Source: Ptiloglossa arizonensis
Taxonomy: Eukaryota; Arthropoda; Insecta; Hymenoptera; Colletidae
DNA length: 64,000 bases
Direction: 5' to 3'
Assembly (NCBI RefSeq): GCF_051014685.1
Contig: NC_135049.1
Location: 34,489,531-34,553,530, forward strand
Below are positions 1-8,249 of this stretch, in pieces. Both the position numbers and the translations under genes were made by a program. The notes beneath the pieces were generated by a model. The model had not been told where the DNA came from, made no database searches, and worked only from the letters and a program-made list of their open reading frames with translations. How positions within the stretch are numbered: the stretch's first letter is position 1; the number at the start of each line of letters is the position of its first letter.

Positions 1-312
1 GCGGCCCCCAAGTGCCCGCTGTGTGCGGACATGGGGAGACCCGCCGCGCACCGAATGGGGGGGAAGCAGTGTACCCCCCCATCCCGACGAGGGCAGAGGA
101 GGGGGGCGCCGGGGCCGCTCCCGGCGCCGGTGAGAGTAACCCCAGCTGCGAGCGCCGAGGCGCCCGCGGACCTGGCCGCGACCGCCGCGACGGCCGCAAA
201 GAAGGGGTCGGAGTCGGCGGCGGCGTTGATGTCCGCGATGGAGGTGGACATTGGCCCCGCCGCCATCCTCACGGAGGTGCCACCAGGAGGCGGTGAGGAG
301 GCCATCAATTAA
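1..312 (+). CDS. ORF1 (gag-like, zinc-knuckle protein) of the retrotransposon, 3' part only
   Basis: The frame is open from base 1 to a TAA at 310-312 and starts upstream of the window. It opens in a CX2CX8HX6C zinc knuckle with Cys codons at 13-15, 22-24 and 70-72 and the His codon at 49-51. R1-clade ORF1 proteins end in a series of such knuckles that bind the element RNA and help form the ribonucleoprotein. The knuckle is followed by about 75 residues of low-complexity Ala/Pro/Gly/Arg-rich tail. Earlier knuckles and the N-terminal region lie outside the window. The internal ATG at 31 is not the true start, because the knuckle begins before it. The stop overlaps the ORF2 start. Gag function is inferred from position and motif. 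Confidence 0.85.
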   Translation, partial: AAPKCPLCADMGRPAAHRMGGKQCTPPSRRGQRRGAPGPLPAPVRVTPAASAEAPADLAATAATAAKKGSESAAALMSAMEVDIGPAAILTEVPPGGGEEAIN

Positions 313-314
313 TG
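310..314 (+). promoter_or_regulatory. TAATG stop-start overlap coupling ORF1 and ORF2
   Basis: The ORF1 stop TAA (310-312) and the ORF2 start ATG (312-314) share one A. In the insect element SART1 the same UAAUG arrangement is known to allow termination-reinitiation coupling, so ORF2 is translated at a low level after ORF1. The identical arrangement here decides the ORF2 start and suggests the same mechanism. Coupling in this copy is inference. Confidence 0.75.
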
Positions 315-3300
315 GCTCCCCGCCTCCTCCTGCAGGCCAACCTCAACCACTGCCGCGCAGCGCAGGACCTAATGTGTCAGACGCTGGCGGAGTGGGGGGG
401 TGGTCTGGCAGTCGCTGCCGAGCCGTACCGCGTCCCCGACCATCCGCATTGGATGGGGGATGCGGACGGCTTGGTGGCGGCTGTGTGGCAGGGCGGTGAC
501 GGGTCCCCTCCGTTCTCCTTACTGGAGAGCGGGGCGGGATTCGTCGCCGTCCAGTGGGGGGGAGTCGCCGTGGTGGGGTGCTACGTTTCGCCCAACTGCG
601 GCCTTGCTGCCTTCGAGCAGTACTTGGCCGGGGTGGGGGCGTGCCTCACAAGGATTGCGCCCCGGCCGGTGCTGGTCCTGGGGGACTTCAATGCCTGGTC
701 TGTGGCATGGGGGTCCCCCAGGACCAATCGAAGGGGCGAGGCTCTGGGCGACTGGGCGGCGGGCTTCGACCTCCGGTTGATTAACCGGGGGTCGGAGCTG
801 ACGTGCGTGCGGCGCGGGGGAGGGTCCATAGTGGATTTGACGTTTGGATCCCCCGGCGCCGCGCGTATGGTGTCCGGGTGGGACGTGGTGGTGGGGGAGG
901 AGACATTATCGGACCACCGGTATATCCGTGTGGTCCTGACCGCCCCCGAGGCCGCCGCGGCCCCACACCGACACCTCCGCCCGGGAGCGGGTAGCGCCCC
1001 ACCACGCAGATGGGCGCTTCGGCGCCTTGACAAGGACGTCCTGGTGGCAGCCGCTCTAGCCGAAACCTGGCCTCGACGGGAGACCAGGCTGCCCGACCTG
1101 GAGGGGGCCGTGGCTCGGCTCGGGAGCGCCGTCGCGCGCATTTGCGACGCGGCGATGCCCCGGGCCGGGCCGCGGTCTCCTCGTCGGGCGGTGTACTGGT
1201 GGTCGGGCGAAATCGGGGAATTGCGGACAGCATGCGTCCGGGCCCGACGCCAGTACACCCGCGCGCGTCGTCGGGCCGGACGGAACGGCGACGACGGCGC
1301 GCGGGCGGGGGCGGCGGAACTGTACGAGTCCTATCGGGCGGAAAAGAGGGCTCTGCAGGTCGCCATCAAACGGGCCAAGGCCCAGAGCTGGAAGGAGCTC
1401 CTCGAGACCCTCGAGCGGGATCCATGGGGGCGCCCATACCGGATAGTTCTAAATAAACTCCGGCCATGGGCTCCCCCGATCACCGAGGGTCTCGACCCCC
1501 AGCTCTTGAGGGACGTGGTCGACACGCTCTTCCCGATCGTGGGGGAGAGCGGGCCACGTCCCTCTGCGGACCCGACCACCTGGTCCGCGGAGCTGGGGGT
1601 CTCGGCTGGGGAGCTAGCCGCGGCCAACCGAAGACTCGGGGCGAAGGATACTGCCCCGGGTCCTTCGGGAGTGCCCGGCCGAGTCTTGGTCTTGGCCGTG
1701 GACGTCCTGGGTGACGGCCTCCGGGAGCTATTCGACCGCTGCCTGGAGGCCGGGCGATTCCCCTCCGCATGGAAGGTGGCCCGAATGGTCCTCCTCCGGA
1801 AAGAGGGTAGGCCCGCGGACTCTCCGTCCGCGTACCGGCCGATTTGCCTGCTCGACGATGTGGGCAAGCTCCTAGAAAGAGTCGTGGCGGCCCGCATCGT
1901 CGGGCACCTGTCGCGGGGTGGGCCCGGGCTGGCGGAGTGCCAGTTCGGGTTCCGGGAGGGCCGGTCGACGATCGACGCGATTCGACGCGTCCGGTCCCTC
2001 TCGGCCTCGGCGGTCTCCCGGAGTGGGGTGGCATTGGCGGTGTCCTTGGACATCGCCAATGCGTTTAACACCCTACCCTGGGAGGCGATTAGGCGGGGGC
2101 TTGAGGAACATCGAGTCCCCGCCTACCTTAGGGCAGTCGTCGAGGACTACCTCCGCGACAGGTGGATCGAGTATCCGGGCCGGTGCGGGACGGAGAGGAG
2201 AGCGGTGTACTCCGGGGTTCCGCAGGGGTCGGTGTTAGGACCCCTGCTGTGGAACCTCGGGTACGACACCGTCCTGCGGGCCGAAGACCTCCCCGACGGC
2301 GTCAGTCTGACGTGTTACGCGGACGACACCTTGTTGCTGGCCGTCGGGGGGGACTGGAGGGGGGCTGTTCGGGCCGCCGAGGACGGTGCCCGGCGCGTCG
2401 TCTCCCGGATCAGGGGGATCGGTTTGGAGGTGGCTCTCCACAAAACCGAGGTACTCGGGATGTATAGACCCCGGGGAGAGCCGCCTCCCCCCCTGATCCG
2501 GGAGGGTGAGACAGACGTCGAGGTGAGGTCTCAGATGAAATATCTGGGACTTCACCTCGACAGCCACTGGCGCTTCGAGGGCCATTTCCGGGCCCTGGCC
2601 CCGCGGTTGGAGAGGATAGCTGGCGCTTTGGGCCGTATCCTCCCCAACCTGCGGGGCCCGAGTGACCGGGTTCGCCGCCTCTACGCGGGAATGGTCCACT
2701 CGGTGGCCCTATACGGGGCCCCCGTTTGGGCGGGCGACCTGGCCGCCTCCCGGCGCAGCAAGGTATTGCTGCGCCGGGTTCAAAGGCGGCTTGCACTGCG
2801 GATCGCCCGGGGGTACCGGACCGTTTCGTATGAGGCGGCGAGCGTCCTGTCAGGGCTACCCCCGGCGGACTTGATCGCGGGCGCGCATGCGGCTTTCTAC
2901 GAGGGCCGCATGCGCGCCCGCGAGGATGGGGTGGTCCTGGCGGGATGCGAGGTGGAGGCCCTCAGGCGCCAGGCCCGGGAGTCCATGCTGCAGCTTTGGC
3001 AGCAGCGGCTGGCCGAGCCGTTGTTCGGCCAGAGGACTGTCCGGGCTATCCGGCCGGTCCTGTTTGAGTGGCTGGGTAGGCGCTTCGGCTCACTCACCTA
3101 CCGGTTGGTGCAGGTGCTGTCCGGGCACGGATGCTTCGGACAGTACCTGTGCTGGATCGGTGTGGAAGAGGCGGCGCGCTGCTGGCACTGTCCAGCGGAC
3201 GAGGACACGGCGCAACACACCCTCGAGGTGTGTCCGGCCTGGGGGGTGGAGCGCCGTGTCCTCACGGCCGTGATTGGGGCGAATCTATCGCTGCCGGGCG

Positions 3301-3479
3301 TGGTACGGGCCATGCTCGGCAGCGAGACGAAGTGGCGGGCCGTGGCCTCCTTCTGCGAGGAGGTAATCTCGCAGAAGGAGGCCGCGAGCCGCATTCGCGA
3401 GAGCGGGAGACCGCGAGCGAGGCCTCGTCCGAGGCCGGGGGCGGGTGGGCCTCCGGAAGGGCCGGGGAGGCCACCCTGA
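312..3479 (+). CDS. ORF2: endonuclease / reverse transcriptase polyprotein, apparently intact
   Basis: A 1055-residue protein, a usual length for R1-clade ORF2. Residues about 1-215 form an EEP-family endonuclease: Asn10 in QANLNH, Glu37 in AEPY, GDFNAWS at 124-130 and SDHR at 200-203. It would nick the target so that the free 3' end primes target-primed reverse transcription. Reverse transcriptase spans about 440-760: YRPICLL at 508-514, FGFREGRST at 545-553, SLDIANAFN at 578-586 (first catalytic Asp580), SGVPQGSVLGP at 634-644, YADD at 669-672 and KYLGLHLD at 743-750. A CX2CX8HX4C knuckle (Cys957, Cys960, His969, Cys974) is the C-terminal zinc motif of this clade, followed by an Arg/Pro/Gly-rich tail. 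All catalytic residues I can locate are present. The start is fixed by the TAATG overlap. Activity is inferred, not shown. Confidence 0.95.
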   Translation: MAPRLLLQANLNHCRAAQDLMCQTLAEWGGGLAVAAEPYRVPDHPHWMGDADGLVAAVWQGGDGSPPFSLLESGAGFVAVQWGGVAVVGCYVSPNCGLAAFEQYLAGVGACLTRIAPRPVLVLGDFNAWSVAWGSPRTNRRGEALGDWAAGFDLRLINRGSELTCVRRGGGSIVDLTFGSPGAARMVSGWDVVVGEETLSDHRYIRVVLTAPEAAAAPHRHLRPGAGSAPPRRWALRRLDKDVLVAAALAETWPRRETRLPDLEGAVARLGSAVARICDAAMPRAGPRSPRRAVYWWSGEIGELRTACVRARRQYTRARRRAGRNGDDGARAGAAELYESYRAEKRALQVAIKRAKAQSWKELLETLERDPWGRPYRIVLNKLRPWAPPITEGLDPQLLRDVVDTLFPIVGESGPRPSADPTTWSAELGVSAGELAAANRRLGAKDTAPGPSGVPGRVLVLAVDVLGDGLRELFDRCLEAGRFPSAWKVARMVLLRKEGRPADSPSAYRPICLLDDVGKLLERVVAARIVGHLSRGGPGLAECQFGFREGRSTIDAIRRVRSLSASAVSRSGVALAVSLDIANAFNTLPWEAIRRGLEEHRVPAYLRAVVEDYLRDRWIEYPGRCGTERRAVYSGVPQGSVLGPLLWNLGYDTVLRAEDLPDGVSLTCYADDTLLLAVGGDWRGAVRAAEDGARRVVSRIRGIGLEVALHKTEVLGMYRPRGEPPPPLIREGETDVEVRSQMKYLGLHLDSHWRFEGHFRALAPRLERIAGALGRILPNLRGPSDRVRRLYAGMVHSVALYGAPVWAGDLAASRRSKVLLRRVQRRLALRIARGYRTVSYEAASVLSGLPPADLIAGAHAAFYEGRMRAREDGVVLAGCEVEALRRQARESMLQLWQQRLAEPLFGQRTVRAIRPVLFEWLGRRFGSLTYRLVQVLSGHGCFGQYLCWIGVEEAARCWHCPADEDTAQHTLEVCPAWGVERRVLTAVIGANLSLPGVVRAMLGSETKWRAVASFCEEVISQKEAASRIRESGRPRARPRPRPGAGGPPEGPGRPP

Positions 3480-4045
3480 GAGCGGCGGGCGAGGGTGCGT
3501 AGCCCTTGAGGCTCGTGCCACCGCCCGTCGTCTGAGGGGTGGGAAGAATAAGGGACGGCGACGCTCTCGAGGGCGGAGAGGCCAGAGCCGCCCTCGGGAG
3601 CGTACGAGCCGGGGTGCGGCCGCGCCGACGGCACGGTCCCAGGGCCGTGCCTCCGGCGCGGCTATGGGGGCCGTGGGCGGTCGCGAGTGTGGGACTCGCG
3701 GCCGCCTTCGGGCGGCCCCCGGGAGTGGGACGTCGGAGCAGTGTGGCCCTGCTCCGACGTCGGGCGCCAGAGCGCCGAGGAGAAAACAGGGAAGGGAGGG
3801 TGAAGTACCCCCTCCCTTCCCTGGAACGGTAGGACACGGGCGCGAGAGCCCTGCACGGGGGAGCACCTGATGTTATGATGTCTTCGGTCCCAGGTGCTCC
3901 CCCTGCATAGTGCGAGGATGGCCACCGTGGTGGGTTTTAGTGGGTAGGTCCCGCGCCCGATGGGTTTCCTTCCGGGCGCGGGGAATCCCACACTCCCCCC
4001 GCCCCTCCCCAGGCGGCGGGGGGGTCTTTCGAAGATTTCCCCCAC

Positions 4046-4048
<3 letters not shown>
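3480..4048 (+). other. 3' UTR of the retrotransposon
   Basis: About 570 bases between the ORF2 stop and the poly(A) tail, GC-rich and without a supported reading frame. It is dominated by successive inverted repeats, listed separately. In this clade the 3' UTR is the part of the RNA recognised by the ORF2 protein for template selection. The last 65 bases before the tail are C/G homopolymer-rich. Confidence 0.85.
3564..3982 (+). promoter_or_regulatory. Ladder of eight predicted RNA hairpins in the 3' UTR
   Basis: Eight consecutive inverted repeats, read by eye: 3564-3576/3588-3600 (13 bp, one G-U), 3630-3636/3645-3651 (7 bp), 3682-3688/3694-3700 (7 bp), 3700-3706/3711-3717 (7 bp closing a TTCG tetraloop), 3729-3741/3749-3761 (13 bp perfect), 3787-3800/3810-3823 (14 bp perfect, 9-nt loop), 3857-3869/3891-3903 (13 bp perfect, extended by 4 bp past a bulged C) and 3950-3959/3973-3982 (10 bp perfect). 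The third and fourth share base 3700, so only one can use it. Such density in 420 bases suggests a folded RNA recognised by the element's own protein, as is established for 3' UTRs of site-specific non-LTR elements. The role here is inference. Confidence 0.7.

Positions 4049-4076
<28 letters not shown>
4049..4076 (+). other. Poly(A) tail of the retrotransposon and junction with the satellite
   Basis: Twenty-eight uninterrupted A residues end the element, and satellite sequence resumes at 4077 with GTCTGATACTCG. One or two of the As could belong to the satellite (TTCGCAA precedes this point in other monomers), so the cut site is known to within about 2 bases. Confidence 0.9.
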
Positions 4077-4081
<5 letters not shown>

Positions 4082-5699
4082 ATACTCGAAACCAATAACT
4101 ACCATTGCCTAGGGGAAAAATGCACATACCTTTGTAATTGGGCGAGTTTCTACTTTCAGATGCAATAGGAACTTCTCGAGTTCGTCAATCCGTTCGCGAG
4201 ATATGGTAGTTTGAAGTTAAGGAATGGTAGAGAAACCATCAAAATTTTCGCAATTCTGATGCTAGAAACGAGTAACTGGAATGACCTAGGGGAAAAGTAC
4301 ACACACCATTGTAATCGGGCAAGTATCTACTTTCAGAGGCGACAGGAACTTCCCGAGTTCGCCAATCCGTTCGCGAGTTATCGGAGTTTGAAGTTAAAGA
4401 ATGGTTGAGAAACCATCAAAATTTTCGCAAGTCTGATACTCGAAACCAATAACTACTATGGCCTAGGGCAAAAATACACATATCGTTGTAACCGGACGAG
4501 TGTCTGGTTTCAGATGCAACAGGAATTTCTCGAGTTCGTCAATCCGTTCGCGAGATATGGGAGTTTGAAGTTAAGGAATGGTTGAGAAACCATCACAAAT
4601 TTCGCAAGTCTGATACACGAAAACAATAACTACAATGTCCTAGGGGAAAAATACACATACCTTTGTAATCGGGCCAGTTTCTACTTTCAAATGCAACAGG
4701 AATTTCGCGAGTTCGCCAATCCGTTCGCGAGGTATCGGAGTTTGAAGTTAAGGAATGGTTGAGAAACCATCAAAATTTTCGCAAGTCTGATACTCGAAAC
4801 CAATAACTACCATTGCCTAGGGGAAAAATGCACATACCATTGTAATCGGGCGAGTTTCTACTTTCAGATGCAATAGGAGCTTCTCGAGTTCGTCAATCCG
4901 TTCGCGAGATATAGGAGTTTGAAGTTAAGGAATGGTTGAGAAACCATCTAAATTTTCGCAATTCTGATGCTAGAAACGAATAACTGGAATGACCTAGGGG
5001 ATAAGTTCACACACCATTGTAATCGGTAGACTTTCTACTTTCAGATACAACAGGAAATAATTGAGTTCGTCAATCCGTTCGCGAGATATGGGAGTTTGAA
5101 GTTAAGGAATGCTTGAGAAGCCATCAAAATTTTCGCAAGTCTGATACTCGAAACCAATAACTACAAAGCCCTAGTGGAAAAATACACATACCTTTGTAAT
5201 CGGGCGAGTTTATACTTTCAGTTTCAACAGGAATTTCTCGAGTTCGTCAATCCGTTCGCGAGATATGGGAGTTTGAAGTTAAGGAATGGTTGAGAAACCA
5301 TCAAAATTTTCGCAAGTCTGATACTCGAAACCAATAACTACAAAGCCCTAGTGGAAAAATACACATACCTTTGTAATCGGGCGAGTTTATACTTTCAGAT
5401 GCAACAGGAATTTCTCGAGCTCGTCAATCCGTTCGCGAGATATGGGAGTTTGAAGTTAAGGAATGGTTGAGAAACCATCAAAATTTGCGCAAGTGTGATA
5501 CTCGAAAACAATAACTGGAATGGCCTAGGGGAAAAGTACACACACCATTGTAATCGGTAGACTTTCTACTTTCAGATGCAACAGGAAATAATTGAGTTCG
5601 TCAATCCGTTCGCGAGATATGGGAGTTTGACGTTAAGGAATGCTTGAGAAACCATCAAAATTTTCGCAAGTCTGATACTCGAAACCAATAACTGGAACG

Positions 5700-7440
5700 G
5701 CCTAGGGGCAAAGTATATACACCTTTGTAATCGGGCGAGTTTATACTTTCAGATGCAACAGGAATTTCTCGAGTTCGTCAATCCGATCGCGAGATATGGG
5801 AGTTTGAAGTTAAGGAATGGTTGAGAAACCATCAAAATTTTCGCAAGTCTGATACTCGAAACCAATAACTACAAAGCCCTAGTGGAAAAATACACATACC
5901 TTTGTAATCGGGCGAGTTTATACTTTCAGATGCAACAGGAATTTCTCGAGCTCGTCAATCCGTTCGCGAGATATGGGAGTTTGAAGTTAAGGAATGGTAG
6001 AGAAACCATCAAAATTTTCGCAATTCTGATGCTAGAAACGAATAACTGGAATGACCTAGGGGAAAAGTACACACACCATTGTAATCGGGCAAGTATCTAC
6101 TTTCAGAGGCGACTGGAACTTCTCGAGTTCGCCAATCCGTTCGCGAGATATGAGAGTTTGAAGTTAAGGAATGGTTGAGAAACCACCAAAATTTTCGCAA
6201 ATCTGATACTCGAAACCAATAACCGGAACTGCCTAGGGGAAAAGTACACACACCATTGTAATCGGGCCAGTTTCTACTTTCAAATGCAACAGGAATTTCT
6301 CGAGATCGTCAATCCGTTCGCGAGATATGGGAGTTTGAAGTTAAGGAATGGTTGAGAAACCATCAAAATTTGCGCAAGTGTGATACTCGAAACCAATAAC
6401 TGGAATGCCCTAGGGGAAAAGCACACACACCATTGTAATCGGTAGACTCTCTACTTTCAGATGCAACAGGAAATAATTGAGTTCGTCAATCCGTTCGCGA
6501 GATATGGGAGTTTGACGTTAAGGAATGCTTGAGAAACCGTCAAAATTTTCGCAAGTCTGATACTCGAACCCAATAACTGGAACGGCCTAGGGGCAAAGTA
6601 TATACACCATTGTAATGGGGCGAGTTTCTACTTTCAGATGCAACAGGAATTTCTCGAGTTCGCCAATCCGTTCGCGAGATATGGGAGTTTGAAGTTAAGG
6701 AATGGTTCAGAAACCATCAAAATTTTCTCAAGTCTGAAACTCGAAACCAATAACTACAAAGCCCTAGGGGAAAAATACACATACCATTGTAATCGGGCGA
6801 GTTTATACTTTCAGATGCAACAGGAATTTCTCGAGCTCGTCAATCCGTTCGCGAGATATGGGAGTTTGAAGTTAAGGAATGGTTGAGAAACCATCAAAAT
6901 TTTCGCAAGTGTGATACTCGAAACCAATAACTGGAATGGCCTAGGGGAAAAGTACACATACCGTTGAAATCGGACGAGTTTCTGGTTTCAGATGCAACAG
7001 GAATTTCTCGAGTTCGTCAATCCGTTCGCGAGATATGGGAGTTTGAAGTTAAGGAATGGTTGAGAAACAATCACAAATTTCGCAAGTCTGATATTCGAAA
7101 CCAATAACTACCATTGCCTAGGGGAAAAATGCACATACCTTTGTAATCGGGCGAGTATCTACTTTCAGATGCACTTAGTTCGTCAATCCGTTCGCGAGAT
7201 ATGGGAGTTTGAAGTTAAGGAATTGCTGAGAAACCATCAAAATTTTCGCAATTCTGATGCTAGAAACGAATAACTGGAATGACCTAGGGGAAAAGTATAC
7301 ACACCATTGTAATCGGTAGACTTTCTACTTTCAGATGCAACAGGAAATAATTGAGTTCGTCAATCCGTTCGCGAGATATGGGAGTTTGACGTTAAGGTAT
7401 GCTTGAGAAACCATCAAAATTTTCGCAAGTCTGATACTCG
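5700..7440 (+). repeat. Satellite block with a dispersed second copy at about 19,500-21,100
   Basis: A run of monomers with a distinctive short variant (GATGCACTTAGTTCG, missing part of the usual CAACAGGAATTTCTCGAG, near 7170) recurs near 20786. Offsets to the second copy are 13,793 at the left (5882 versus 19675) and 13,616 at the right, a difference of exactly 177. One monomer was therefore lost or gained between the copies. Boundaries are approximate. Confidence 0.65.
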
Positions 7441-8249
7441 AAACCAATAACTACAAAGCCCTAGTGGAAAAATACACATACCTTTGTAATCGGGCGAGTT
7501 TATACTTTCAGATGCAACAGGAATTTCTCGAGCTCGTCAATCCGTTCGCGAGATATGGAAGTTTGAAGTTAAGGAATGGTTGAGAAACAATCAAAATTTT
7601 CGCAAGTCTGAAACTCGAAACCACTAACTGGAACGGCCTAGGGGCAAAGTATACACACCATTGTCATCGGGCAAGTTTCTACTTTCTAATGCAACAGGAC
7701 TTTCTCGAGTTCGCCAATCCGTTCGCGAGATATGGGAGTTTGAAGTTAAGGAATGCTTGAGAATCCATCAAAATTTTCGCAAGTCTGATACTCGAAACCA
7801 ATAACTTCAAAGCCCTAGGGGAAAAATACACATACCTTTGTAATCGGGCGAGTTTATACTTTCAGAAGCAACAGGAATTTCTCGAGCTAGTCAATCCGTT
7901 CGCGAGATATGGGAGTTTGAAGTTAAGGAATGGTTGAGAAACCATCAAAATTTTCGCAAGTCTGATACTCGAAACCAATAACCGGAACGGCCTAGGGGAA
8001 AAGTACACACACCATTGTAATCGGGCCAGTTTCTACTTTCAAATGCAACAGGAATTTCTCGAGTTCGCCAATCCGTTCGCGAGGTATCGGAGTCTGAAGT
8101 TGAGGAATGGTTGAGAAACCATCAAAATTTTCGCAAGTCTGATACTCGAAACCAGTAACTACTATGGCCTAGCGCAAAAATACACATACCGGTGTAATCG
8201 GGCGAGTTTCTGCTTTTAGATGCAACAGGAATTTCTCGAGTTCGTCAAT

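Larger units (their letters stand above)
1..4076 (+). mobile_element. Non-LTR retrotransposon, R1 clade (SART-like), 5' end outside window
   Basis: A GC-rich block unlike everything to its right. It holds, in order, the end of a gag-like ORF1 with a zinc knuckle, a TAATG overlap, a single ORF2 with apurinic-like (EEP) endonuclease, reverse transcriptase and C-terminal zinc knuckle, a structured 3' UTR and a 28-A tail. This is the architecture of R1-clade LINEs (R1, TRAS, SART, Waldo). The 3' junction lies inside a 177-bp satellite monomer: the poly(A) is followed directly by GTCTGATACTCG, which normally follows TTCGCAA. ORF2 has no stop or frameshift and the tail is pure A, so the copy looks young. 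The left junction and most of ORF1 are not visible, so target-site duplication and full length cannot be judged. Clade is confident; SART-like rests mainly on the stop-start overlap. Confidence 0.93.

Noticed and set aside
581..3866. Long antisense and alternate-frame ORFs within the retrotransposon
   Set aside because: GC-rich DNA lacks stops by composition. These overlap the well-supported ORF2 or the hairpin region and contain no recognisable motif.
1..4140. Telomeric setting, suggested by the SART-like features
   Set aside because: No TTAGG or related telomeric repeat was seen on either strand near the element; the flank is the 177-bp satellite.
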